A stretch of DNA of 64,000 bases from Lachancea dasiensis (lineage: Eukaryota; Ascomycota; Saccharomycetes; Saccharomycetales; Saccharomycetaceae), in assembly GCA_900074725.1 (NCBI GenBank), contig LT598454.1:936854-1000853 (forward strand), given 5' to 3'. The notes beneath the pieces are model-generated. The model was not told the DNA's origin and made no database searches. It saw only the letters and a program-made list of their open reading frames with translations. Of the stretch, positions 48,303 to 57,910 are shown piece after piece. The position numbers and the translations under genes were made by a program. Every line of letters starts with the position of its first letter. Within the stretch, counting starts at the first letter, position 1.

Positions 48303-50795
48303 TCAAAAACCGAAAGATGTGAAAATGATTACGCTAGCCAGCAGGGAAATCGCATCCAGGAGATGACGCTGATTGCCCGCTCCCTCAAAAGTCACCATAT
48401 ATCGTGTGGAAGTGGCAGAAGAGGTGGATGATAAGTTCTGGGCATCTGTTGAGTTAGAGGAGCCTGACAGTGAAGAACCTGTCCTTGGTGGATGTAGAAG
48501 TGGATATTCCGAGGCTGCAATAGTCCCTGCGTAGTTTGAAATTCTTGAATGGGTTGCAATCGTAGTCTTCTCAGGGGTCGCATGAGTTTTGATACTGCCC
48601 TTCTTTGAGATGGTAGGTTTTGCTGTAGTGTTCCCTAGGTGTGGAAGTCGGGTTACTGAGCTATGTGGCACACTTCCATTCTCGGTTCGGGCTTCACCTT
48701 GAGAGAAATGAAAAGTTTCGCCGCCACTATTGGAATTGGCAATCGAATTCACCCAGACCGAGAATGCTACCGGCTGCGAAGCAGATGTTGCCTCCCACGA
48801 CAAACTACTATCATTTGGAGGTATAAAGTCCGACGTTGGTATACCAACTCTCGACACAGAGGCGAGAGTGCTCATCTCAAAATAGCTGGAGGATATGTCT
48901 GACTTTCTGGAGGTGAGTGAAAGCGTTTGAATTGTTGTGGGGTTCACCGTTTCCGATGGTGCACTGGGAGCTGAATCTAGAGCAGAGCTCATACCAAATG
49001 ACTTAAATTTAGATGTTGAAGAATTAACACTGGCTTTTTGCTCACATGTGCTACACAGTGGGGTCGTGATTTCTGAAGTCAATATTGTGCTTCGGGAGAT
49101 TATAGCGCTTGATAGCACAGTCTCGCTAAGCTTACTCTCTGATCTCGCTGACGAAGTGCCCGATAGCAAGAATGATGTTTCTAAACCCAAGCTGAGGGCC
49201 GATGCGGAGGTCGAGGTAGAACTGAAAGATCTTTCCTCCCCCGAAGAGGATTTTGAAGTATTAAACCTTTCAGAGAAGAATGTTGTTTCGATTGAGGCGT
49301 ATGAGGTCCGAAGGCTCACCGAACTGATTGACGTTGAACACGGCATATAGTCACAGAGGGCTGATGTTGACAAAGTAGAGGCGTTTCTTCCGTATTCACT
49401 ACTCAAGGAGCTTGATGAAAAATATTCTGAAGTTTCCGAACAATTATGGTGAGAGCAATTGATTAACGTTGATGTTGTTTTGGTAGGGGTGGTTCGCAGA
49501 GTTGAGTCTGCCGTTGAGTTGGGTAGCAATAAAGAAGTCAAGCTGGTAAGGAAACTTGAAGACTCTGAAGCATCACCCTTGGTTACTGAAGTTGAGTGGC
49601 TGGCTGTTGCTGAAGAGCTAGTCAATTTTGACACGCTTGAAGTGCAAGAGCAGGGAGTGTCTACATGGACCGTCATCTCGGTTGCACCGGAGGAAGCAGG
49701 TTCTGTAGTAGTGGTTCCGTAGGTCTCTGACCATAGACTTGTAGTTGTGGTGGTTGTTGTCGATTTTGCGATGGTCTGACCGGTGGCAACTGCGGTTCCA
49801 GTGAAGGTCCCATCTTTTATGATAAATACCGGGGACTGACTCACTGTCGTAGTATAAGACTTACCATCTTCGGTATTGGTACATGTGTAATCAAATGAAA
49901 TACTGTGAGCCACAGAGGAGGCAGCTGCATCGAGCTTTTGTAAATTATTGACCCAGACACGATAATCAGGTTTAAGCTTCTCGAAAGAAAGTGATAGCGT
50001 AGCCCCATTACAAGTATAGTCGCCTTCAAAATCCTCGTAATCAGTGGGAAAATACCACTCATTGTAATTCTTGGAAAGTTGAACTTGGGCAGTCGCACAC
50101 TCATAGCCGGTCCCCTTGCCATCGGGATGGTAATCGATTACCTGACTTCCACCCAAAATATAACCATTAGGACATGTAAAGCCTAAGTAGTAGGATTCCA
50201 TCGTTCCATAGGTGGTTGTGTGACCTTCGTAGTAATATTCTTCAAAATCAGAAGCAGGGTCAAATCTCGTAGACGCACTCATCCCATCTCCGAAATCAAT
50301 AGTTTTCAGGCCCGAATCAAAATAGTTGGCATTCTTCAGTTCGTACTGATAGGCTGAGCCACCGTTGCTGAAAACAATACCTATCGCAAGAGTTCCTGTC
50401 AAAGATGAAAAAGAAGACAGACTCTTCATGGCATCGCATCTAAGGGCTGAGCTTTCGAATTTGTAGGCAGCTTGTTGGGTAGCGTAACATCTGAAAAGTC
50501 GATTGCCATCATTGGTTGAAATATATTGGTAGTCAGTACCATCTGAAAATTTGATGCGGTATACGTGAGGCAGATTAAGCAAGAAATAGTCCTCTTGTGA
50601 AATGGTAGCGGGATTGCTCAGTTCAAAATCAAAGGTAAGTTTCCAGATTTTGTGCGGAAGTTTTTGGTTACTCAGTGCTTCAAGGGATAAATCATTAAAG
50701 GCTATCTGGGAGATTTGAGCTCCCAAAACACAACTGATCATTGACATGAGTGTTAGCACCATGGTGGTAAGGAGAGAGATACAAAAAAGGACCAT
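48303..50795 (-). CDS. SAG1: Sag1, alpha-agglutinin (GPI-anchored mating adhesin)
   Basis: An 830-residue cell-wall adhesin; S. cerevisiae Sag1 (YJR004C) has 650. Alpha-agglutinin on alpha cells binds a-agglutinin (Aga1-Aga2) during mating. Visible parts: a signal peptide (~1-25, ending ISCVLGAQ) and three immunoglobulin-like domains to ~residue 345 with the family segments SMPHVYRIK-like NLPHVYRIKFSDG, CYATQQAAYKFES, MESYYLGFTCPNGYILGG and conserved cysteines. A Ser/Thr-rich glycosylated stalk (~350-790) follows. A GPI-attachment signal (small residues in TFEGAGNQ, then hydrophobic ASVIIFTSFGF) ends it. The longer stalk explains the extra length. Alpha-specific expression through Mat-alpha1/Mcm1 is expected; I could not identify a convincing P'Q site by eye. 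Two ATGs (codons 1 and 12) both give signal peptides. Confidence 0.93.
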   Translation of the reverse strand: MVLFCISLLTTMVLTLMSMISCVLGAQISQIAFNDLSLEALSNQKLPHKIWKLTFDFELSNPATISQEDYFLLNLPHVYRIKFSDGTDYQYISTNDGNRLFRCYATQQAAYKFESSALRCDAMKSLSSFSSLTGTLAIGIVFSNGGSAYQYELKNANYFDSGLKTIDFGDGMSASTRFDPASDFEEYYYEGHTTTYGTMESYYLGFTCPNGYILGGSQVIDYHPDGKGTGYECATAQVQLSKNYNEWYFPTDYEDFEGDYTCNGATLSLSFEKLKPDYRVWVNNLQKLDAAASSVAHSISFDYTCTNTEDGKSYTTTVSQSPVFIIKDGTFTGTAVATGQTIAKSTTTTTTTSLWSETYGTTTTEPASSGATEMTVHVDTPCSCTSSVSKLTSSSATASHSTSVTKGDASESSSFLTSLTSLLLPNSTADSTLRTTPTKTTSTLINCSHHNCSETSEYFSSSSLSSEYGRNASTLSTSALCDYMPCSTSISSVSLRTSYASIETTFFSERFNTSKSSSGEERSFSSTSTSASALSLGLETSFLLSGTSSARSESKLSETVLSSAIISRSTILTSEITTPLCSTCEQKASVNSSTSKFKSFGMSSALDSAPSAPSETVNPTTIQTLSLTSRKSDISSSYFEMSTLASVSRVGIPTSDFIPPNDSSLSWEATSASQPVAFSVWVNSIANSNSGGETFHFSQGEARTENGSVPHSSVTRLPHLGNTTAKPTISKKGSIKTHATPEKTTIATHSRISNYAGTIAASEYPLLHPPRTGSSLSGSSNSTDAQNLSSTSSATSTRYMVTFEGAGNQRHLLDAISLLASVIIFTSFGF

Positions 50796-51607
50796 AATCA
50801 GTAGAACATATACGTGTCTTTTATCGAAACCAAAAACTTTTGTTCATAAAACAAGTTCGATACACACTGATTTTATAGGTCGCTAGGATAGAGCCGCCTG
50901 GAATCTTTGAGGTTCCCAAAACCACCATTTTTGTGTTTGCATGGGAGGCTTGAACGGAACATGTTTCGAAACCATATTTATCATCCATCCACCTTCACCA
51001 ATCAGTAGTTTGGACAGTACTCAGATGCCAAACTTGGAACAATTAATTGCATTGCATACTTGCCCTAAATGATCCAATATCAAAGCATAACAAGAGCATC
51101 AAGAAGCACAGTCATTTGCCTTGCTTGCTTCAGTTCAAACACATTCAAAGCCAAAACCGGCAAAAGTTGGCAGTGGTAAACTCAAACACCCTGTTTACTG
51201 CAATGGGATGTGTTTTGTTGTGGAGAAAACAGTTTCCCCTTACAGGTGTCAATAAAAAACAAGCTCAGATAGTAAACATGCTGAAAAGCCTCAAGTGAAC
51301 GAGGTAGGACATCTGCTGTGCGCTAATGGTAGACCTAAGAGAGATGCCACCTTGGCCACCTTCAGGTACAGGTATAGGTTAGCTTGTTTAAATTATCTTC
51401 AGAAACACTTACATTTAAGTGTAAGGACAAGGTGGGCTCAACCTAATTTTTTCTCGGTATGAAAAATTTGGAATCGGAGGGCCAAACGTTCTTTGACTTC
51501 CTCCCAGCCAAGCCAGCTTGATCTTTTAGCCATTACACAGATTTTTAAAATGCACAATTCGAACCCGCTCCATGACACAACAATAGCGAGTGAAGTTTTT
51601 AAAAACA
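50796..51607. other. SAG1 upstream region
   Basis: About 810 bp between the SAG1 start and the tRNA. TGTTTCGAAAC near 50963 is one base off a pheromone response element (TGTTTCA). An 83-codon plus-strand frame (51047-51298) looks non-coding. Downstream of the tRNA on its strand, CGGGTTCGAATTG (about 51555-51567) is a partial B-box without a cloverleaf. Confidence 0.35.
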
Positions 51608-51680
51608 AGCCCTGTAGGGGGCTCGAACCCCTAACCTTATGATTAAGAGTCATACGCGCTACCGATTGCGCCAACAAGGC
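51608..51680 (-). tRNA. tRNA-Lys(CUU)
   Basis: Read on the minus strand, 73 nt fold as a standard cloverleaf: acceptor GCCTTGT with ACAGGGC, anticodon loop CTCTTAA (anticodon CTT, Lys), and T-arm containing the B-box GGTTCGAGCCC. No intron. The sequence appears identical or nearly so to the S. cerevisiae tRNA-Lys(CUU) as I remember it. A T5 run just downstream (minus strand, 51605-51601) is the Pol III terminator. It lies near one edge of an inferred inversion. Confidence 0.97.
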
Positions 51681-51985
51681 TGCTCTCCTTGGCTGATTTA
51701 AACAAACTCTTTTGTATCCGCTCCTAATAATCATGTGCTCAATGTAATGACCGTGAAAGGAATGCTGTTTACTTAACTTGATCAGTAAGTGATCTCATGT
51801 GAATTTAATGTTTTAAATTAACAAGAGACATTAATTACTGTTCGATCTCCCAAACGCTAGCTTATCAACACAATAAGTTCTGGTAGGTTAGCTCTCAAAA
51901 CGTAGTCAAAACATATTAGTCTTAGAATTACAGATATACAACTGGATAAATAAGGTTTCGTAGGAGCCAAACTTTCTTTGCTCAA
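51681..51985. other. tRNA-Lys / HOL1 spacer
   Basis: A 305-bp AT-rich spacer between the tRNA 5' end and the HOL1 stop codon. I see no gene or repeat in it; it supplies the HOL1 3' end and the tRNA upstream flank. Confidence 0.4.
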
Positions 51986-53731
51986 CTATACACCATCCCT
52001 GAACGCGATAGAAGCGATGTACCACTTTTTGGTGGCCACTCTGATTCTTTTACCCCAAATGTACATGGGAACGGCAAGAAGAGTGATACCAAAATTGATG
52101 ACTGCTAGCGCGATGTACGTATTTTCAGTTCCTGACGCGTCTAACCAATATGAGCAGACAAATGTGAAAATGCATGACGTCGTGTTATTAATGATGGCAG
52201 TGCACACCATACCTTCCAGAACCATATCGGGATAGCAGTCCATCAAATATGCCATTGCGATATCTCCGGAGCAGCCCCAGCTAAATCCAATAAAGCCAAG
52301 ACCAACGTAAACTACTTGCCAAGGCAACGCACGGGCCGAGCCAATTCCGAACATCAATAGACCGGCAGGGCCGATGATAGCAGTTGCAAAAGAGAAGTAC
52401 AACCGGTATTCTGCCTCCAAGATCCCATTGTTTCTGCGGGCCATCCAAAGCACAAAATAGTCGCTGATGATACCGGCGTAAATACACCCTATAACGGCAC
52501 CGATCAGGGTTGGGACATTCATAATAGCGACAGCATAATCACCATAGTTCCAAGGGGGATCGTAGTAGAGCGTGTCCTCGGTGGTCAGATAGAAACTTAG
52601 AAAAACGTCTTGAATACCCCAAAAAAAACCAGACAACCAGACTGGAGGAAACAAAAACATTCTCATGTTCAAACCAAGATACTGAAAGTACTGCTTAAAT
52701 CCCCACCCGCGCAAATTGGTTGCCTTCGTGATAATAGCCATTCTCTTATGCCAAGGTTTCATTTTCTCTTCCGATCCATCTAGCAGTTTAAAATCCTCCA
52801 CGGAGGCATTCATGCTGCTGTGGTTGACCTCGGCCACCTTGTCAACTTTGTGTGTTGATAAATCTTGCTTTTCATGTGGAGGATCGGAATCATCGCTATT
52901 TTCGCTGTTACCTGAATTCTGATGGGTTTGAGTCTCGTAGTTACCCCGGTGGTCTGAGTTTTTGTTGGAAACCGGTGTCACATATCTGTTGCGGTCGAAG
53001 TATGTTTCCTCACAACCGAAAATTATAACTACCAATAAGGCACCGGAGATAATAGCAGCCGACCAGCCCACCCAGCGGAAACTTGCTAGAGAGGATATGT
53101 AACCTGCTATCAAAGGGCCCAGAAAGGTCCCCACACTGGTGGCCAAGATATAGACCGTTAGAACAGACCCCAACTGATGTTGAAAGTAAATATCACTCAG
53201 AGAAAGTTGAACTTGGGCCTCGGCACATGACTCACTGATTCCAACTAGAAGCTGTGACCAAATAGTATCACTGGTTTTGCTTGCACACGCAAACCAAATT
53301 GCACCTCCCAGACCTAGAACTGTACAAATGATGTAGGTAATCTTACGCCCGTACAAGTTGGCGAAAGGGGCTAAAAACAACGTCCCCCAACCAATACCCA
53401 AAAACAGAACGCCTGCACCAGTGTTCATTGCATCGTAAGAGATACCGTATATCTCGTTCAGCGAGTCTTGGGCCGCACCAGCATCGTTACTAGTTGCCGC
53501 AGTAAAAGCAGTTATGAAGGCCATCAAAGCAAAGTGAGAAAACTTACGCAGTTTGGACCAGTTGAGAGGATCGTTGGGCGATTCGGACGGTTGCGGGATC
53601 AAAACTACACCGTCTTCGGTCTTCCGCAACGTAGAGTCGTAAATGACACCATTTTCCAGGCTTTTGGACGAGTAAATGTTGAAAGTACCCGGCACATAGT
53701 CAGGATGATGGATATTAGTGTACCTGTCCAT
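51986..53731 (-). CDS. HOL1: Hol1-like MFS transporter (polyamine/cation, DHA1 family)
   Basis: A 581-residue major facilitator; S. cerevisiae Hol1 (YNR055C) has 586 and is a high-affinity polyamine transporter, with some mutants admitting other cations. The N-terminus MDRYTNIHHPDYVPGTFNIY, the PSESPNDPLNWSKLRK motif, the TM1-2 region FTAATSNDAGAAQDSLNEIY and the loop 2-3 signature FANLYGRK are Hol1-like. Twelve spans are expected, with a hydrophilic cytosolic loop (~250-330, many Asn, Ser and acidic residues) between TM6 and TM7. In S. cerevisiae the gene is on chromosome XIV, so its place between SAG1 and SSL1 is specific to this lineage or to its relatives. A Hol1 paralogue rather than the strict orthologue is possible. 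Confidence 0.88.
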   Translation of the reverse strand: MDRYTNIHHPDYVPGTFNIYSSKSLENGVIYDSTLRKTEDGVVLIPQPSESPNDPLNWSKLRKFSHFALMAFITAFTAATSNDAGAAQDSLNEIYGISYDAMNTGAGVLFLGIGWGTLFLAPFANLYGRKITYIICTVLGLGGAIWFACASKTSDTIWSQLLVGISESCAEAQVQLSLSDIYFQHQLGSVLTVYILATSVGTFLGPLIAGYISSLASFRWVGWSAAIISGALLVVIIFGCEETYFDRNRYVTPVSNKNSDHRGNYETQTHQNSGNSENSDDSDPPHEKQDLSTHKVDKVAEVNHSSMNASVEDFKLLDGSEEKMKPWHKRMAIITKATNLRGWGFKQYFQYLGLNMRMFLFPPVWLSGFFWGIQDVFLSFYLTTEDTLYYDPPWNYGDYAVAIMNVPTLIGAVIGCIYAGIISDYFVLWMARRNNGILEAEYRLYFSFATAIIGPAGLLMFGIGSARALPWQVVYVGLGFIGFSWGCSGDIAMAYLMDCYPDMVLEGMVCTAIINNTTSCIFTFVCSYWLDASGTENTYIALAVINFGITLLAVPMYIWGKRIRVATKKWYIASIAFRDGV

Positions 53732-54302
53732 CGAGAGATTACACTTACGGATAAATGGATGAGCTTGAGCGCAAAAAACTTTCTCAGGTGGTATCCAGTT
53801 CGCTGTTTAACAACAAGCTCGTCGTTGGAATGAGGACGAGGCGAACCACTTGAAATAGTATATCAGCCCTGATGGTATATCAAGAACCCAGTTCTTTTTA
53901 ATAAGTCCTGTTCGGCTATCTTATCGTATTTCTAGGTTCAGTTTAACTTCATCGCTTGTATTATCAAAATTTTTTTTAGATAGCGCTCGAAAAAGTTCCG
54001 TGCTTGGCAAAATAATGTAGACGCGGCAAGCGCCCGAAGTCCTCACGGAGTGATACCTGAATTTTTGATGAATGTTTTCTCGATTTGTTTGCCGTGTGAT
54101 TGAGCTGGTTGTGTATCTATCACATAAAAGTTCCTTACGTAAAGCAGATTTCCGTGCTCTTATTACATGTGTCACTAAAAAATGAAAACTAAGGGCCGTG
54201 AAATTCGCTCTGAAGCGGCAGTATCAAGCTGAAGTTTTGAAGTCCTAGCGTCCAGCATTAGGAGTGCGGTATGAAAATTTAGCGGGGTTTTGTTGGTTAA
54301 AA
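53732..54302. other. HOL1 upstream region (SSL1 3' end)
   Basis: A 571-bp spacer: promoter and leader of HOL1 on the minus strand. There is no ATG on that strand for about 218 nt upstream of the HOL1 start; the nearest (53952) opens a 4-codon frame. The 84-codon frame at 53921-54175 does not look coding. Confidence 0.45.
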
Positions 54303-55712
54303 TTAAATGTCTGGTTGGGATTCACAACCAGGACAATTGTGAAGTGTTTCATGTATAAAAACATCACAATCGATGCAAAAATGGTGACCACAGTCAACGC
54401 AATTATACCGAGAGCTGGTAAGAAGTTCTTGTGTCTTCTGATTTTTGAGTCTCGGAAATTTCTTTTGGCAACTGTAGCAGTGCGCAGTGGGAAATATTTC
54501 TGAGACTTCGACCTCCTGAAAGGTCTTTAGAGGCATCAGATGGTGGTATGAGCGCGCAAGGTGTGTCGACAAGATAAGCATCAAGTCGCAACAAGGGCAA
54601 ACTGTGGGTAAAGAACATACCTTACTTTTGCAATTAGGGCAAATGTAACCACCAAAGATCAACTTCGAATGACACACACAGAAAGATGGCGTTTCTTCGT
54701 AGACTCTTGTTGGAAAACCCATTTTAACAAGAGTAAAACCTTTGTTGATCTTATTGATTGGAAGGGGTGTTACAGCCTCTGCAAACAGATCCTTGAAATG
54801 CACTTCGTTGAGAATAACACCGTAGTAAGAATTATCACCGTAGTTTGTCTGCCTACAAAGCTCCTTGCAAATTGCCACCTGTGCAGAGAGTCCTATTACT
54901 CGTACTCGGATCCGTTCCTGCGCTAGTGATCCTATCGTCTGATGAATGTCTCCTGGATCAGTGCTCGAGAGCGACCCAAAGACGATGAGCACCTCACGAG
55001 TGCAGTGCGCAGGCACATGCAAGAGCAATCCGCGCGCCATTTCCAGCGCATTTTGTAAGGAGCAATTTCCAGCAGGTTCTTGCTTACGGATCGCCTTCAG
55101 AGCATCGATGTGGTCTTGAGGGTTTCCGCTGACTTGGCTAACTAATTGGGCCAAATCGTTTCTCATGCATACGATGCCCATCTGAGATATCGGGTTTTGA
55201 TCAAAAAATTCATGAACAAAACTGAGCGCGTATTGAATGGTCATGGCATATCGGTTTGGCCTCAGGTCTTTCTCCATCATGGCATCACTGCAGTCAACGA
55301 CCAATACCATTGTTCTGATAATTCCTCGCTGGAAAGGTGTCAAACTATTGTTACTTGCACGTTTCTTACGCGCTTCAATTATGCTCGACACCAAGGCAGC
55401 CATGTTCCCTTCATCATCAACTTTAACTAAGTCCCAACTTCTTTGAATATCTTCCTCCCAAGCGTATCCTCCATTTGCCCCTTGAAGGTTTTTATTGGTA
55501 AGCTTCTTCTTTCTCTTGCTGCTGGACGGATGCGATTCACCTTCATCCTCGCTTGACAAATTCGCATCCTCCTCGCTCCTAGAGTTTCCATCATCGTTGT
55601 AGTCGTCTTCTATGCGGACATGCTTTTTGACCTTTCCATCACTAGTCCTCGTGGGATTCTTAGATCTCTTCAGTGGGCCCTCATCCGAATCTGAGTCAAT
55701 GATAGGAGGCAT
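54303..55712 (-). CDS. SSL1: Ssl1, TFIIH core subunit (p44)
   Basis: A 469-residue TFIIH subunit (S. cerevisiae 461) that binds and stimulates the Rad3 helicase in nucleotide excision repair and transcription initiation. The N-terminal ~90 residues are acidic and Ser-rich. A von Willebrand A-like domain covers ~130-300 (MVLVVDCSDAMMEKD start, EVLIVFGSLSSTDPGDI). Cys-rich zinc-binding motifs follow (ICPNCKSKVC, LPTVCPCCDLML) and a C-terminal C4C4 RING-like domain (HCYSCQKKF, CVDCGHHFCIDCD, NCPGCES). In S. cerevisiae SSL1 (YLR005W) is followed by SSK1; here it is inverted and separated from SSK1. Confidence 0.97.
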   Translation of the reverse strand: MPPIIDSDSDEGPLKRSKNPTRTSDGKVKKHVRIEDDYNDDGNSRSEEDANLSSEDEGESHPSSSKRKKKLTNKNLQGANGGYAWEEDIQRSWDLVKVDDEGNMAALVSSIIEARKKRASNNSLTPFQRGIIRTMVLVVDCSDAMMEKDLRPNRYAMTIQYALSFVHEFFDQNPISQMGIVCMRNDLAQLVSQVSGNPQDHIDALKAIRKQEPAGNCSLQNALEMARGLLLHVPAHCTREVLIVFGSLSSTDPGDIHQTIGSLAQERIRVRVIGLSAQVAICKELCRQTNYGDNSYYGVILNEVHFKDLFAEAVTPLPINKINKGFTLVKMGFPTRVYEETPSFCVCHSKLIFGGYICPNCKSKVCSLPTVCPCCDLMLILSTHLARSYHHLMPLKTFQEVEVSEIFPTAHCYSCQKKFPRLKNQKTQELLTSSRYNCVDCGHHFCIDCDVFIHETLHNCPGCESQPDI

Positions 55713-57910
55713 GGGTGACGCTTCTGTAGTCCTGAGCTTTTGTCGAAGGATCGGTCGGCGTAATTTTTGTTATGGATTATCGGACAGCTTACAGGAAAAA
55801 GTTAATTAAAAGAGTGCCGATCCGAAGTACAGTAGAGCCATATCAACCATAATCAATGCAGATTTGAAATGCACGGTCGCCAAACTTTGATTTGAGATCT
55901 GCAAACAAAGGCTCAATAGTATTTGTAGGAGCTCGGATACGGATTCAAGCTTGTCGTAACCAATTTGATGGTTGCCAACAAAATCATTCCGCAAAGGCGG
56001 TAATTATAACTATTATGCGTCGTCTAATGACCTCACTTGAACAGCTCTTTTTGGATTTCTTCTTTAATTTAGTGCTTAGCGTTGGAACGAACATGAACAA
56101 GGATGGAAACCAAAACTACATTAGCCCTTTACCTCAATTACGAACCAAATGCTAGGACGTCATGAGTCTGTTCTTCATAAGTCTTTTGTACTTCTCCTTT
56201 TGACTGTCAGAAAAGTCGTGGAAGCCACCTGCTTATACTCAGCCTGCGATGCTGGTGTAAGCCTCAAGAAGCTAAGTAGCCACAATTCGAACTATGTTAC
56301 AAGCGTGAGAACCACTGCTAAATTCTTGATTGCGATTTACCCAAACCATAAACCAATTGAGTACCGAAGGGTACTTTCTTCGTATACAATAAGTGAATGC
56401 CAACTTTCAGTTACAGTGAGCTTCAAACGTCAGCGAAATATAGTCAACCATAGGCTGAAAGCATCGACAATGTATTCTCGCGAAAAATAAAAGCCTCACG
56501 AAATATGGAAGGGTCATGTACACTTTTTGGAGTAAATTTCCCCATGGCACGCAAGTTAGATTACAAAGCCAACTTGATATAAACTTGAAGGACTTAAATT
56601 TATAGGTGTTCGAGTTTTGACCGCCTCCCATAGCAGCATACCCAACTCGTTGCATAGCTCTATAATGGCCTTACTCTTACTAATGCTATTCAAGGTATAA
56701 TGAACTAATTAAATTCAGTCTACAGAGACTCCAATTCCTGATATCAATACAGTTTCCGATCATCTAGAAGCCACCATAGTTAGTTGCGTTTTAACATCCC
56801 ATTTGTTGATACGTAGAGGTAAGACAGCGGGTATCAAGCACTACAGCATACCCACATCGCGCGGGAGATCACATCAGCCCGAAGTGATATGACGGCTGGA
56901 TTCCGCCATCCACCCTCCACTGGTAGGAGATCTGTACCACCTTGATAACAACAGCTTCAAAGTTTGTACTCCAGTGAGCACCAGAAGCCGTACGCAAATT
57001 AACCTATGTTCGAGAGTACGTCTTGCCGTGGCACATAATGATCCCAACATGTTTCTTTAAGGAGAGGTCGAGCTCATCGCTGTTCATAGCACGCTGACGA
57101 GTTCATACTGGCCTATAGTATTGACAGAGTCAGATAATTTTCGAAGCTTTCCGCAGGTACTAGGATAGTCTTCAGCTCATTTTAATAGCGGGAAGAGTTT
57201 AGATTGAATTCTACTACAGAAAGTATCATACGTTACCACTGTGTCGTGGCTCTCTGTTGTCTTAATCTTACTCAACTCAAAAAATATTCAGAACATTTTT
57301 TCAGTCAAGAAACACCAAGAGCACCTTTTAGGAATCTGTTGCGAAACTCTCGTCTTCGATTTTGTGTCATCTTGCCTGTGCTACCCTGCATAATTACATA
57401 ATGTTCATTTTATGCCGGGTATCGCTAAAAAGGCAATTGGATTTCCTCATTGGGCTCAACTCGATGGGAAAACCATGTGCAAAGATAAATTCCAAAACTT
57501 AGCTGCTCAAGAATCTTCCATCCATTGTTTTTTCAAATGCTTAAGAAACGGCCAATGTCAGTTCTGATCTCACCATTTACTAGACATTCCTTCTGACAGC
57601 TCTTCTCTTTTTACACTTTTAAGACATACTGTGACTTTCTCAAAATTCGCATCAAGCCTGTTTCGGTCGAGAAGTTTTTTTGCCCCCCATTGTTGTACTG
57701 AGGCCAATTTTTCTAAGCTGCTAATGATTTCCCAACATTAGGAAGATGATCAGACCAGAGGGAGTTCTGCAAATAAACTGGTGCGAAGATAATGGTTTAA
57801 AAAACATGAAAGCTGGCATATAAGTAGCTAAAGATGTAGCAGTCATGTCCATACGCTTGCAGAAAGATCTTCATCTGTCTAAAATATATTTCCAAAGAGG
57901 CGCGCGAGTC
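55713..57910. other. 2.2-kb divergent spacer SSL1 / THI73
   Basis: No gene is recognised. Plus-strand frames at 55892-56155 and 56149-56490 and a minus frame at 56407-56655 lack protein character. A perfect PAC box in reverse orientation, AGCTCATCGC, lies at 57071-57080, far from any gene start. A TATA box, CATATAAG (57820-57827), lies about 90 bp before the preferred THI73 start. Confidence 0.4.

Noticed and set aside
49459-49722. Long open frames antisense to SAG1
   Set aside because: They mirror the Ser/Thr-rich stalk codons on the opposite strand and have no independent coding signal.
50955-50990. Possible pheromone response element and Mcm1 site upstream of SAG1
   Set aside because: Both deviate from consensus (TGTTTCG instead of TGTTTCA; no CC-N6-GG core), so not called.
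51555-51567. Second B-box-like sequence (CGGGTTCGAATTG) downstream of tRNA-Lys
   Set aside because: Only partial match and no cloverleaf; not called as a tRNA.
56149-56490. 113-codon plus-strand frame in the SSL1-THI73 gap
   Set aside because: Composition is unlike a protein family, overlapping frames are similarly open, and no promoter or conserved motif supports it.
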